This document shows, in pieces, positions 8,320-20,186 of a DNA stretch of 25,640 bases (the stretch's first letter is position 1; every line of letters starts with the position of its first letter). Location of the stretch: positions 1 to 25,640 of the forward strand of contig JAYMSP010002197.1 in assembly GCA_036897095.1 (NCBI GenBank), given 5' to 3'. A model generated the notes under the pieces. That model saw only the letters and a list, made by a program, of their open reading frames with translations. It searched no databases and was not told the DNA's origin. This DNA is from Plantago elongata. Its lineage: Eukaryota > Streptophyta > Magnoliopsida > Lamiales > Plantaginaceae. A program made the translations under genes and the position numbers.

Positions 8320-11300
8320 TTAACGGTCTTTTGCGCCTGTTATCGGAGACTCTAAATTAGACGAGGGTTGAGGAGATGAGGTAACTCCAGAATCTCGAGA
8401 GTTGGAGCTAAGGGGTAGCTCGGTAAGTATCTGGACAACTTCACGCATAGTAGGGCGCTCGACTGCCTGTTCTTCAACGCAAAGCATTGCTACGTAGAAA
8501 ACGTGCATCACATCAGGGAGGGGGACTGTGGGGAGTCTTGGATCAAGGATCTTGACAACTTCTTCCTTGTTCCCATTCGTCATCTTCCTAACCCATTGGA
8601 CTATGTCAACACCATCACCAAATTCTCCCACTGGCTTCCGACCAGCGACTAATTCTAAGAGAACTACTCCGAAGCTGTACACATCACTCTTCTCGTCTAC
8701 CTTCAGTGTGTACGCGTATTCTACAGATTTCAAAATATATAATCAATCACTCATAAATTAATCACTGCACATATTTCTTACTGGTCAAGTCTTGGTACCA
8801 AAGTTGGTGAATGAATGTGATACAAAAATCTTTTAACAAGAAATAACTTGGTGACTAAAAAAACAATTTGAACTGAAGTAAGCACACAATAATCAATATC
8901 ATTTTGAAAGAAAGTATTTGAAGTAAGGTAAAGGGTAATTACTCTGAAACACAATATATTACTTGCATAATCTTTCAAATGAAACTGATAAGAATTACCT
9001 GGAGCAATGTATCCATACGAGCCAGCTATAGCTGACATGCACTCGGACGTCCCTGAATCCTGCAAGAACTTGGCCAGTCCGAAATCAGCCACATGAGCCT
9101 CAAAGTCGGAATCCAAAAGAATATTGTTCGACTTGACATCACGGTGAACAATCAATGGTGAGCAATCATGATGAAGATAGCAAAGGCCCTTCGCAGCCTC
9201 AACTGCTATCTTATACCTAGTCTCCCAAAGTAAATGACCACCTTTCTTGCCATGAAGCATCTCGCCTAAGCTCCCATTAGGCATGTATTCGTAAACCAAA
9301 AGATTTGTTTCCTGATTAGAACAGAATCCCAACAGCCTAACAATGTGTCTGTGCCTAATACTCCCTAGTGTCTGTATCTCTGCATTATACCCATGATCAT
9401 GTGTAGAGCCACGGCTCATGCCCGGCAAGCGTTTAACAGCCACTGTTTCACTATTCGGCATAACCCCTTTATAGACTATGCCAGCGCCTCCTTTCCCAAT
9501 AATTTTATCCTCCTTCAAGCAATTCAAGACATCATCACAAGTGAAATTCAGTCGCTGGAAAGTAGTAAGCTTCCAAGCATGAGCTGCACTAGACTTCTTC
9601 ATTGCCCGAGCCTTAACAATCGCAGCCGAGGCAAAAACTATTGAACAAACCAGCAAACCTATTACAAGCAAGAGCTTCATAGCAGGTGAGAAAGACCACC
9701 TCGCATGTGGTTTTCCAGCAATGCCGTCTTTGCAAGTGCCCAAATAAGGTCCACAAAGACTCGGATTGCCCATAAACGATGTATAATTGAAATAACCAAA
9801 CTGACCAGAAGCAGGAACCAAACCAGACAAGTTATTGTACGAGAAATCAACTGATGTTAAACTCTGCATACTAGCAATGGAAGAGGGGATGTTTCCTTCT
9901 AAATGGTTCCTAGACAAGTTCAAGTAATTCAAAATCCTCATACGACTGATCTCAGATGGAATGTCACCTGAAAGCTGATTCCGGCTAAGATCAATGTACG
10001 TCAGGAGCTTACACAGGCTTATGTTTGGTGCAATGCTGCCCGAAAAATTGTTCCCACTCAAATCCACCTTCGACAGCTGCTGCAACTTACCTATTTCCCC
10101 CGGAATCCTCCCCGAAAATCTGTTCCCATCAAGCAAAAGCTTCTGCACACCAACAAAATTACCAATACTACTCGGCAATGGCCCAGTAAGCTCATTATTC
10201 GAAAGACTAATGAGCCCTAAACTCGGCACCACACTAATCTCAGGGAAATCACCAGACAACATGTTATTGTGAAGCTCAACTTGAGTCAAATTCGGCAAAC
10301 TCAATAACCCTCTCGGAATCGACCCGTTCAGGAAATTCTCCCCCATCCTAACTCGACTCAACGACTCACATTGACCCAACGAATCCGGAATGGACCCGAA
10401 CAAAAAGTTCCCCAATGTAATCAATGTTTGCAGCTGATTGCCCTTACACAAACTCACCGGCAAATTACCAGTCAATTTATTCGAACTAAGATCAACGTAT
10501 TTCAGTCTCCCATTGCTCCCCAAATTTTTCGGGATAAATCCAGTAAAATTATTCCCCCAGAGCTGTAAAACCTCTAGATTAGGTAGCTCACCAATAAACT
10601 CCGGTAGCTCACCATTAAGGTTATTCCTAAACAAATTCAACAGCGTAACATTTCTCAACTTGGAGAAACTAGATGGTATCTCACCGGAAATCACATTATT
10701 CGACAGATCCATCGATTTCAAGCTCTTCAAATCCCCCAATTCCGGTGCCAAACTGCCACCAATCCCATTCACTTGCAGAAACACAGTATCCAGATTCACA
10801 AGCTTCCCGAACTCAACCGGAATCTCTCCACTGAGGTTACAATTCGACGCATCGAATCGGACCAAGTTCACCAAATTCCCAATCTCCTTGGGCAATCCAC
10901 CGGAAAAAGTGTTGTAATAGCCAATGTAGAGCTCTCTGAGCTTCGTCAGGTTTCCGATTTGCACCGGAATTTCTCCTTCGAGCTCATTTCCGGCAACGGC
11001 AAGGTACTCGAGATTCGCCAAACCGCAAATTTCAGGAGGAATTGTTCCTGTGAAGTAATTGCCCCCGAGATGGAGATGACGGAGGTTGGTGAGGAGCCGG
11101 AGCTGAGTAGGCAGGTCTCCGGTGAAGTTGTTGTTGTAGAGGTCTAGGGTTTGGAGTCTTGTGAGAGTGAAGAGTTGAGAGGGGATTGTGTGGTTGAAGA
11201 TGTTGTTGGAGAGGTTGAGGTGGGTGAGGAATGGGAGGTGGGAGATGTTGGGGGAGAGAGGTCCGGTGAGGTCGAGGCCGGAGAGGTCGATGGCGGTGAC

Positions 11301-11498
11301 GTGGTGGGGGGTGGAGCAGGTGATGTAGGGCCAGGTGCAGTGGGGAATGGTGGTGTTCCATGAGGAGAGGGTGGATTGGGGGGTTATGGAGGATTTGAGG
11401 GAGAGGAGTGCGAGGTGTTCTGGTAGGTGTAAGGCGGAGGAGTGATGGTGGAAGAGGTGGAGGAAGAGAAGAAGAAGGAGGAGAATGTGGTAGTGCAT
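8320..11498 (-). CDS. BAM1-like: CLAVATA1-type LRR receptor-like kinase, BAM1/BAM2-like
   Basis: Two exons, 11498-8999 and 8720-8320, join across a 278-bp GT-AG intron as CCA-G/AA-TAC and give 966 codons. A Leu/His-rich signal peptide (about residues 1-22) is followed by an N-terminal cap with [15 protein letters not shown] and about 20 leucine-rich repeats (about 70-590). Very characteristic BAM-clade stretches include [48 protein letters not shown] and [14 protein letters not shown]. One membrane span lies at about 606-626. The kinase has [11 protein letters not shown] (668-678), the VAVK Lys at about 689, an EIQTLG Glu at about 707, HRD at 785-787, DFG at 805-807 and APE across the splice. 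All catalytic residues are present, so it is an active RD-type kinase. The class binds CLE peptides at the plasma membrane and acts in meristem, vascular and anther development. It is slightly short against the roughly 1000 residues usual for the clade. The start is the first ATG before the signal peptide (CCAAAATGCAC). BAM2 or another paralogue is equally possible. Confidence 0.95.
8721..8998 (-). other. intron of the BAM-like gene
   Basis: On the minus strand the donor GTAATTCTTATC begins at 8998 and the acceptor AAATCTGTAG ends at 8721. The intron splits the Glu codon of the APE motif in kinase subdomain VIII, the position expected for this clade. Reading straight through would add about 72 unrelated residues after ...YIAP and remove the kinase C-lobe. 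Confidence 0.93.
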
Positions 11499-12147
11499 TT
11501 TGGTTTTTGATTTTTTGTTTGTTTTTTCAGTTTCGTCTTCTTCTTCAAATTCTTGTTCTTCTATGGAGGTGGAAAGAAGAAAGTGTGGTGTTTGAGCTTA
11601 TCATTTACAGTCTTGTTCAGCGTCACTACACACTCGCAATTTGTAACGGTACCTTTTTCTTTATTTCTTTCTTTTGGAAATTTAAATAAACCATTCTATA
11701 TTATATTAAGTCTTGGATTAGAATATTTCATCAATTATACATTAAAAAAACTAAAGAGAAGAAAAATAATGTAAATATATTCATCTATTACTATTGGGTG
11801 TTATCGTACGGACTTTATTACATAGGCGAATTTTAGAGATTATGTTTTTAATGTTATTTTGGTCTAGATATTTTGTGAAATTTCATATTGAATTAATATT
11901 TTAGTTTTCGGATATACGGAAGTTTGAGATGGAAAGCTAAATAAAATCAAAATAAATTTTAAAAATTAAATTATAATTAGGGTGGACTTTGGTCTGATGT
12001 GGTTCCGAAAAATTACGAAAGAAAGCAAAGAAAATGACATATAATTTTCACTCGTAAAACAAAACTGTAACAGTATTTATCAAGTTCTTGATGAATATTA
12101 CTCTATTCGTTCGGTATTTTTTTTGGTAATCAAAGACATGCATTCCT
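11499..12147. promoter_or_regulatory. upstream region of the BAM-like gene
   Basis: On the minus strand the sequence just before the ATG is A-rich (AAAATCAAAAACCAAA). Before that comes a purine-rich leader (GAAGAAGAAGACGAAAC), common in plant 5' untranslated regions. AT-rich sequence with TATTTAAAT- and TATAATATA-like stretches lies at about 11678-11710 and could hold a TATA box, though none is decisive. From about 11720 to 12147 the DNA is AT-rich with nothing recognisable. Confidence 0.4.
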
Positions 12148-12480
12148 CATATCAAATCAATGTTAAGAAATGGTACAACTTGACACGAAGGTAGATCCCA
12201 AAGGATACAACCCGCCATATCTAAACTAGAAAGTTTCGCAAGCTTATCGGCAACTAAATTACTACATCTACTTATCCAAATAGACTCGTAGTCCATGGCA
12301 AATGAGGCAAAGTCTTGCAATCAGCAACAAGTCAAGCAAGATCCGGATCTTCAGCTTGAGCATCCTCTTCATTGAGCAGGTTGGCTTCCAAAGAGTCGGT
12401 TTCAATACTAATGCGTTGGTATCTCCTTTCCCACGCTTCTCCGAGTCAGGTTTTAATAGCAGAGAGTTCCATGGTTGTGA
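12148..12480 (-). pseudogene. LINE-derived RNase H-like domain fragment
   Basis: Reading the minus strand gives pieces of the RNase H domain found at the C-terminus of plant LINE polyproteins. First comes ELSAIKT, a stop, then LGEAWERRYQRISIETDSLEA (the catalytic Glu and Asp strand region). After a frame change comes ISRCSNLVADKLAKLSS (the usual R.N.VAD.LAK motif) and a C-terminal WDLPSCQVVPFLNIDL before TGA at 12150-12148. A stop and at least one frameshift make it non-functional. No reverse transcriptase is attached on either side, so it is a truncated relic or a stray host-type RNase H-like fragment. Confidence 0.65.
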
Positions 12481-12515
12481 CAGACAAGGCAGGCACCGGG
12501 AGAGTGAATCCATCC

Positions 12516-13553
12516 ATTCTATAAATAATTTACTAACTTGTTTTTGGGGGTTTACATTACAAAGTTGAGCTTCCTAATTCAAAAATAAAAAGTTTTATTC
12601 TCACTAATAAATATTTTATTATTTATTTTTTCTACTTTATCATCACTTTATTTAATCTCTATCATACTTTATCATCCACTTAAACTTTACAAATATAATA
12701 CTTTTCAAATTATTTATTTATTCAAGTTTCATTAATTAAAGATAAAGTAATAGGAGGCTTAAAAATTTAGAGGGAGAGTAATAGTTATAGCTATTATTCT
12801 TAAACCCTCAACTTCAAATATTCCGATGGATTTCATTAAGTTTTATCTTCTCGCATTATGTTTAGGTCCGTCATAATTTCATCTTCACATCAATTAAATA
12901 GAAAATTTATCTTCTCTCTCATACTTTATACACTATTTAATATATTTTATTCACTTTTTTTCCTAATTCATCACCATACTTTATACTTTATTTATTTTTA
13001 TCTTAAATCATGATTAAGTCGTTCGTAACACATCGATACCGTGTGAACTCAGTTTTTTGCACTAAAACTTGGCTTTTGTGCATAATAGTATCCACATACA
13101 TATATCTGGATACAAATATGAATATCACTAGGCTTAAATTATTTGATATCTGACACACATACTATATCACATTTATTACTTTCGAGATTGAACCAAAACA
13201 CAGTGAAACAACATTATCACTTTCGAGATTTCATTCATGAAACACAAATAGGAAAACCAAAAACAACACTCAAGCTTATGAAAAAAAAAAAGGGAGAGAA
13301 ATGGAGAAGAGGAAGAAGAGAATGAGAGAGAAAAAATCTGAGAAAAATTAAAGAGAAGTTATGAATTGTGTTAATGAATAAGTGAAGAGAAACTGGCTCG
13401 TGACCCTCAATTTCATATGCAGAACCCAACTATGCTTGACAAGAAAAACATATTTTTGGGATACAAATCTATATGTGAATGAAATGTATCTGTATGTCCA
13501 TCATATTAAATGAACAATTCCCATCCTAAATCTCCAAAGTAGTTATGAAGCAC
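12516..13553. other. AT-rich intergenic region
   Basis: No gene was recognised. The stretch is dominated by A/T runs. The motif ATACTTTAT or TACTTTATCA recurs at about 12640-12690 and 12915-12985. A purine-rich tract (AGAAGAGGAAGAAGAGAATG and neighbours, about 13285-13345) follows. An AGCTTCCTA near 12569 and a TAGGAGGCT near 12751 form a weak inverted pair that could be ends of a decayed MITE, but this is unproven. Confidence 0.4.
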
Positions 13554-13618
13554 GGGGACGCCCCCCAGCCCCGCTTCCCAGCTTGGGGACGTTTTCGGGG
13601 ATGCGGGGACGTCCCCGG
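13554..13618. other. G-rich/C-rich patch with repeated GGGGACG
   Basis: In AT-rich surroundings this patch has four GGGG runs (13554-13557, 13585-13588, 13597-13600, 13605-13608) and CCCC-type runs between and after them. GGGGACG occurs three times. It could fold as a G-quadruplex or hairpin, or be a subterminal transposon motif. No gene covers it. Confidence 0.6.
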
Positions 13619-13744
13619 AGGCTGATTCGCGTACTAGAACGTTTTGCCAGGTCTAATTCGTCATAATTCTCCATAATTCTTCCAATTCAAAAAAAACCTA
13701 AAAACCAAAAATAAAAATTAGAGAATAGTAAGAATAAAATCTCT

Positions 13745-13933
13745 ATGTCGCTTTCGGAAAATGAGATTCGCTCTGCTTGGCCGTTAATTTGCTTCCAACA
13801 ATTCCAATTTGCTTTGATGTGTTGTGTTGGGATATTAGCTCTTTCGATTTTCTTTGCTTCTCTTCATGGTATTTATGATGAAAAAGACTACAATTTGGGA
13901 GAGGATAGTGATAAAAATGAAAGAAGACATTGA
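13745..13933 (+). CDS. hypothetical 62-codon ORF with one hydrophobic segment
   Basis: The frame starts MSLSENEIRSAW, has a strongly hydrophobic middle (FALMCCVGILALSIFFASL, about residues 27-45) and an acidic tail. Its last few codons run into the copia LTR, which starts at 13918, so any original gene was interrupted there. I recognise no family. It may be chance or the start of a gene broken by the insertion. Confidence 0.15.
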   Translation: MSLSENEIRSAWPLICFQQFQFALMCCVGILALSIFFASLHGIYDEKDYNLGEDSDKNERRH

Positions 13934-14480
13934 TAAGCAAGAAGAAAAGATTGTATGTTGGATGAGATGGATTACAAACTCTAACACTAGCTGGGTATAA
14001 ATAACCGGAGAATTCAACACAAACCCTTGACTGATTTACAAGAAGCTAAAATACATTAATGAAGTAACGCAGTCGGAACAGAGCATCTTAGCAGCAACGG
14101 TAGAGGCGTGCTTGTACTGGTGGTTAATCTCCACCGTTTAAAATGATCCATGGGTGAGATTTGATCCAACCAAAGTGTATTGTTCTGCTGCAATTTGTTT
14201 TCTTCAGTTTTAATGAAGAAGACGAACTAGCAGCATCTCTAGTTCGTTTGTCAACTCTTTTGGTTTGTGTTGACTCCCATGCGTCATGGTTTGGTTTGTC
14301 CGGCTTGTCTTCTCGTTTGCAATCCGCGTCCTTGCTTTTATCCTTTATCTTACTTCCAGTTTCTATTTTATTGGCGCATTCACTTTCAGTACCAATACTT
14401 TCTAATTCTTTGCAATGTAGTCCAACTAAATTGCATCTTTTGATCCCTTGATTTCTCTTTTTATCCATAAACTTCCAACA
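13918..14480 (-). mobile_element. copia LTR, left copy (3' LTR of minus-strand element)
   Basis: This copy runs TGAAAGAAGACATTGA... to ...AAACTTCCAACA on the plus strand, so it reads TGTTGGAAGTTT...TTTCA on the element's own strand. It is 563 bp and matches the copy at 22550-23112 along its full length with scattered substitutions and compensating small indels. Immediately inside it lies the polypurine tract GAGGGGGA (minus strand, 14489-14482), followed inward by the end of pol. That identifies it as the 3' LTR. The flanking five bases are AAAAA (13913-13917). Confidence 0.88.
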
Positions 14481-14481
14481 T

Positions 14482-17400
14482 TCCCCCTCGAGAAGAACAT
14501 ACGGATTCCGAATGTTCATCTTGCTCAATGTTGGTTGAAGATTTATGGAACAAACTCCTTTGGTGAATATATCAGCCAATTGTTATTTAGATTAGTTGTA
14601 TTCGATTTCTATTTTCATTTCCATGATTTTCTCTTTGAAAAAGTGACAGTCTACTTCGATGTGTTTCGTTCTCTCATGAAAAACTTGATTCTTGGATAGG
14701 TGTATTGTTGATTGATTATCACATATTAGCTTGACTGGTTTCTGATAGATGATCTTTAGGTCTTTAAGTAGTAAAGCATCCATATGATTTCATAACAAGT
14801 AAAAGCCATTGCTCGATATTCGATTTTTGCAGACCTGCTAACTGTAATTTATTTCTTGGATCTCCAACTTACTAGAGAATCTCCAATCATAATGCAATAT
14901 CCTAGAGTTGATCTCCTTGTAATCGGACAACCTGCATAATCAGAATATGTAAATGCAGTGATTTCTAGATTGTTTTTGTTTGAGAAAAATATTCCCAATC
15001 CTATATCACTTTTAATGTATTTTATTAGTCTCAAAACTCCATTCAATTGTTCCGTGCATGGCTTTTTCATAAACTGACTAAAGATATTTACTGCAGAGCT
15101 AATATATGGTCTAGTTATTGTTAAATAGATCAATTTTTCAATGAAATTTCTATAGAAGGTAGGTTCTTTAATGACAAATGAACTGCTTGGTATAAATTTA
15201 ACAATTTGTTCAATGGGTTTAGTTACAGGTTTACATGCTAATAATCCTGGAATCTCAATTATTTTTAATGCATATTTCTTTTGTGAAATGTGAATCCCAG
15301 AAACATTTCTTGTTATTTCTATGATGTTGGTCCAGATAATGACAAAGGAAAAGACTAGAGGGTGGAGGGGTGACTAGTCTTTTCAAACTTTCGTCGATAA
15401 ACAATCTTTCTCAGAAACCTGGAGATTTCTGATACTTAGATTTAGAGAGCGGAAGACTTTAAGCGATAGATAAACGTAAATGTGTTTTTCAGTAATAATG
15501 TGTGTCTGTGTTATGCTGGGATGTAAATATAATAAGTAAATAACATAACAACTTATAGTGGTATCTGGAGGTGGCGTAATCCTCCAACTAATCCACTTCA
15601 GCTTTTCTGAGACCTGGAATTCACTAGAACAAATAATTTGAGTTCTCCTTCCAATGTATCATATTCTAAGATCCCTACAAACAAATGGTTCCCAACTAAA
15701 TATTTTCTCTGAGCTATTCCACAGCTTCTACAGTTAAGTACTTCATGTACTCAAGATAACCTTGGAGCTTTTCCTTGATTTCCCAAAACAAGTACTTCAT
15801 GTACTCCACGTCTTGATGGTGTTGGTTATATGATTGTTGTCAGGCTTCTCTCAAAGAACTTTTCAGCTATTTATCCAGAGAGCTTGAAGAGATTACACTA
15901 CTTATATACTTGTTCAGTATATGGTAGGTTTCTCCTTTCTGGCCCAAGTGTTGATATCCGTTCTAGAGAATGAACTTCACAAAGGGTGTCTGAGTGTTCA
16001 ACTCTTTCGCAGATAATCAAACTCTTGTTAACGTTCAGGACACTTAAAACTACTAGAGATTCTTCGAGCTTTATAGTCGCAACGGTGAGCTTGGAGAATT
16101 GTAGTATGAATGCTTGAGAGAATACTTGCTTGATATAAAAGTATGAGCATAGTTCATGTGTGTGTATTTCTCAGCTTCTAATTTGTGATATTTATAGATG
16201 AATTTGAGAGTCGATTGAATAGTATCCGTTAGACCTTCTTAGAATTCAATCCGTTGATATCTTGAAATAAGTACTCATAAATCACTTTCTCATTTTTCAG
16301 AGAGGACTAAGCTTGATCGATTTTTCAGTCGGTGTAATTAATACACTTGTACTATTTCTTGTCTTGTAGTCTTAACAGACACATGAAGCTTTCTGAAAGC
16401 TAGCATGCTCCTTGACTCAATGATATCATATATTCAGAGACATGTAACGTGCCAAATGCACTATACAATATGCTTTCTAAACATCGTCTATCTGAGGAGA
16501 CTAATCCTTATATCTTCATCAAACTTGTGCAATCTTCAGTCTTCAAATCTTCGATTAAACTCCATTGCTAGGATCCTTCTTCATGGCCTTCTTCAAATAT
16601 AAAGTTACATTTAGAGACCTATCAATCCTATTACAAGTTTAACTAGACTAACATACTAAGTGATTTCCTCTTTTACAGTGTTCAAGTGAACTAAGAGTAC
16701 TAGTCATCTTTCTGTGCTAAAGATAAATTACATGGTGATTGATCAAAAATACTAACATATATTCCTAACATATTCCAAGAAAGTATTTTAGTTGTCCTAA
16801 ATCTCTTATTTTAAACATGTCTTAGAGTTTTTCTTGATTAACTCAATTTCTGATGTGTGCTTACTACCTATTAAAATATCACCATCATAGACAAGAAGTG
16901 ATATAATATTCTGATTAGTGTTTGAACATTTAGTAAATAATGAGTATTCACTCTTTATTGAATGAATCTTATACTTTTCAATTCCATTGTCTTGATGCTT
17001 GTTTCAAGCCATAAATTGATTTATGTAATTTGCATAAATATCTATCATTGTTCCCCCTGAATTGAGAGACCTTGATGCAGTTTCATATAGATTTCTTCAT
17101 CAAGATCCCGATTGAGAAATGTATTATGCACATCTAGTTGACATAGTTTCCATTCTAGTTTAGAAGCCAAGGTTAGAAAGATCTTCACTAATGTTAATTT
17201 TGCTACAGGACGAAAAGTTTATGTATAATCTAAACCATGTTTCTGAGTGTAGTCTTTGGCTACTTATCTTGCCTTGTACTTGTCTATTTTTCCTCTGAGT
17301 TTAGTTTGGTTTTTAAATACATATCTGCATCCTATATGCTTCATGTCATGTGTTCTTTTAATTATACTCCAGGTTTTATTGTCCTCAAGAGCTCTTAATT

Positions 17401-20186
17401 CTTCATGTATTGCTTTTTCTCCAGTGGGATTAAATTATTGCTTCTTCATATGATTCTGGATCATGAGTAAGTGCTAGTTCAATGAAAAATGATCTATATG
17501 TTTTAGAGAATTTTTCATATGCTTTTTCTTTAGCACTAAAAATATAAGCTTTTGCATTATGATGATTTATATATCTAAATGAGATGGTAACCTTCTTGTT
17601 CTTGTTGTTCTCCTTATATTTTCTTCTGGTAATTCTTGTATTATTTCTTCAATTTATTTTAAATTTTGATCATTAATTTCTAAATTTTGATCATTAAAAT
17701 ATATATTTGCATTTTCATTTTCAGCAAGTTCTTCTTCTATTATAGGTTCATGATTTTCCTGCAACTTTTCTTCATTGTGTTCTTCCATCCAGTCATCAAT
17801 AACATATGTAGGTTCTCTTAAATAAATATCATATGTTTTATCAATATTTTCTTTATATGGGAATACTATCTCAATGAAAATCACATTTCTTGAAATAATG
17901 GTACTCTTTTTGTTCAAGACAAACACCTTATAACCTTTAACATTGGATGGATATTCCCGAAAGATACACTTTTGTGATCTTGAGTCTAGTTTTGTTCTTC
18001 CTACAGACTCAACATAAGTAAAGCATAAACAACCAAATATTTTGATATTATTGTAATCAGGTTTCTTGTTATAAAATAACTCAAATGGATTTTTATTATC
18101 TAGAATAGGACTATGTGTTCTATTAATGAGATATTTTGCAGTTAGAACTGCTTCTCCCCAAAATCTCGTAGGGAAGTGAGATTGAAATAATAAAGCTCTA
18201 GTAACATTCAGAAGATGTTGATACATTCTTTCCACTACACCATTTTGTTGTGGTGTGTAGAAGCACAGGTTTTCTAATATGTTATACCAGTCTTGTTCAT
18301 TAAATCAGGTAAATGGAATTCCGTTCCATTATCAATCCTGTTCATTTTAATTTTTCTTTACATTTGATTTTGTATTAGTTGAATGAAGGTGCTTAATACT
18401 TGCCTAGTTTATGATTTATATATTAAAAGATATAGCCAAGTGAACCTGCTATAATCATCCACTATGGTTAAGAAATAGTGATGATTGTTAAGTGTAGCAA
18501 AAAAAAAGGGACTCCACAAATCACAGTGAAGCAGGTCAAGTATAGAACTAGAATTATTGTTCTTAATTGGAAAAGGAAGTCTCTTTTGCTTAGCTTGCAT
18601 ACAAACTGCACAAAAAGAGAACTGTTTACAAGAAACTAGTGAATCTGAAGCGTGAATAATATTAAGTCTATTTAAACTTAGATGTCCTAATCTAAAATGC
18701 CATAAGTGATCCTTGACAGTTACAGCTTGATCATTTGCATTTTGATTGGAGATGGCTAGTGCCTTAGATAAAGTAATGACATTCTTCAACTGATAAAGTC
18801 CTTTGTGTGCTTCAATTTGCCCGATCTTTGTCATAGAAGGTGTCAATGAACAACTTGTCTGCATGATATAACATTGATTGTGAGAAAAGAGAAATGCTAT
18901 CTCATTGTCATTACACACCTTATTTACATACATCAAATTCAGTTTAAATGTTGGCACACACAAAACTCCTTTTAATATGCATTTACCATTCAACTTTTAT
19001 ATCTCCCATATGAGATATATGAATTTTAGTCAGGTTTGGTAATTCAACAAATACATTGAGTGAAACAACATTTTCAGCATACAAGTTTTTATCATAAATA
19101 ATATGGTCTGAAGATCTTGAATCTATTATCTAGCCATTAGCATTTCTATTAGAAACAAAATTCAGTGAGTATTTACCTGCATAGTTGAGTTCTCCAGTAG
19201 CTAGTGCAGGGTTTGGACTTCCAACAACCAAGGAATTATGTTGAGTGGTGGTTGCAATAGGTGCATCAGGCTTGTTCTGTTCAAAACTCATTAGCTGATT
19301 AATCTGGCCTCCATTAAGATTCACATAAATGTTTTAAGCTGGTGTGGTAGAGGAATTAGCCTGAAGCTGACTTCCTCTCCCACCAAAGTGTGATCTGCCA
19401 CCTCTACCCCTATAGCCACTTCTTCCACCATTATCATATGGCCTCTTTGAACCATTCATGAGAAACACAACACCTTGAAACAATTTTCAGCAGTATGATT
19501 GCTCAAGTTGGGAAAATTAGGATAAGTTAAACCTCTCTTATCTTTACTTTTGTTCCCAACAAACATAGCAGAGATTTCAATGGGAGACATGTAGTTCTCC
19601 CTAGACATTTTCTACATTTCCTCTTGAATCACTAGTGAATAAGCCTTATCCAGTGATTTGACCTCTCATCATGTCAAATGTATCATTCAACCCCATGAGG
19701 AGCTTAAATGTCTTGTCAACATCCTGCACTTTTTGAAGATACTAGTGACAGAAGTATCTTTGCAAGAGCATACTGGCAAAGGCCTATAGTCTTCAAGCTC
19801 TTCCCAAAGATTAGAGAGTTTTGTGAAAAAGTCAGTAATAGAAGTGTTACCTTGAATGACATCATTGGGTTGTGCGTATCTTATCTTGAGATTATTACAA
19901 CATTCTTCTGTTGTTTTGCAGTAAAGAAGGGCACTCTTTATGTCTGGTGAGACTGAATGGATCATCTAGCTCATGACAATAGTGTTGCAACGCAACCAGA
20001 CATCTTTCTCAGTGCCATCAGTTTCCGGTAGAGTGATAATGCCGTATATGATGCCTACTTTGTTTCGAATGCTCAAAGACATCAAGAACGCTCGAGACCA
20101 TGTATAGTAATTGTTCTTGTTAAGGAGAGGGGTAATGGCTCCTGAAACTGAGTTCTCAGAATGGTGGGGGTAGAGAGCATTGAAAG
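14482..20186 (-). pseudogene. Ty1/copia gag-pol polyprotein, degenerate and split by a solo LTR
   Basis: On the minus strand, in order: gag with NYYTWSRAFLMSLSIRNKVG (about 20080) and ITDFFTKLSNLWEELEDY (about 19815); an RGRGG-rich nucleic-acid-binding stretch (about 19420-19370) in place of an obvious zinc knuckle; a protease with IIDSRSSDHI near 19120, where the usual DSG is DSR; GAG-pre-integrase HLWHFRLGHLSLNRL with CAVCMQAKQKRLPF; integrase DLLHCDLWSPF, IVDDYSRFTWLY and FWGEAVLTAKYLINRTHSP (18993-17654); reverse transcriptase remnants (about 17330-16771) with YDGD in place of YVDD; then, after the 15325-16770 insertion, EITRNVSGIHISQKKYAL and RNase H (YSDYAGCPITRRSTLGYC, LICDNQSTIHLSKN, MADIFTKG) to 14484. 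Stops interrupt most domains. It would have acted as the element's structural and replication polyprotein; it is now dead. The gag N-terminus is cut at 20186. Confidence 0.9.
15325..16770 (-). mobile_element. solo LTR (copia-type), copy A, inserted in reverse transcriptase
   Basis: On the minus strand it starts TGTTAGGAATATATG and ends TCATTATCTGGACCAACA, a classic plant copia LTR form. It contains TATAAATA (about 16190) followed by a plausible start region. It carries no coding sequence. It sits exactly inside the reverse transcriptase: the flanks read ...LGQLKYFLGI and EITRNVSGI, which join in frame once the insert and one target copy are removed. The flanking five bases are TATGA (15320-15324) and TATTC (16771-16775), an imperfect target duplication. 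A related copy lies at 20187 to about 21560. Confidence 0.82.

Noticed and set aside
9393-11147. Open frames on the plus strand opposite the receptor kinase (for example 10438-10917)
   Set aside because: They are antisense shadows of the leucine-rich-repeat coding sequence, with no independent motifs.
11032-11361. His/Pro-rich 109-codon frame on the minus strand
   Set aside because: It is an alternative frame of the receptor's N-terminal exon; composition follows the overlapping codons.
12569-12760. Possible Stowaway-like MITE
   Set aside because: Only a weak 9-bp inverted pair and A/T-rich filler; no clear terminal motif or TA duplication.
15325-20186. Reading 15325-21560 as one complete LTR retrotransposon
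   Set aside because: The gag-pol between the two copies continues in frame across copy A into RNase H and ends at the other LTR family, and neither copy has a primer-binding site beside it.
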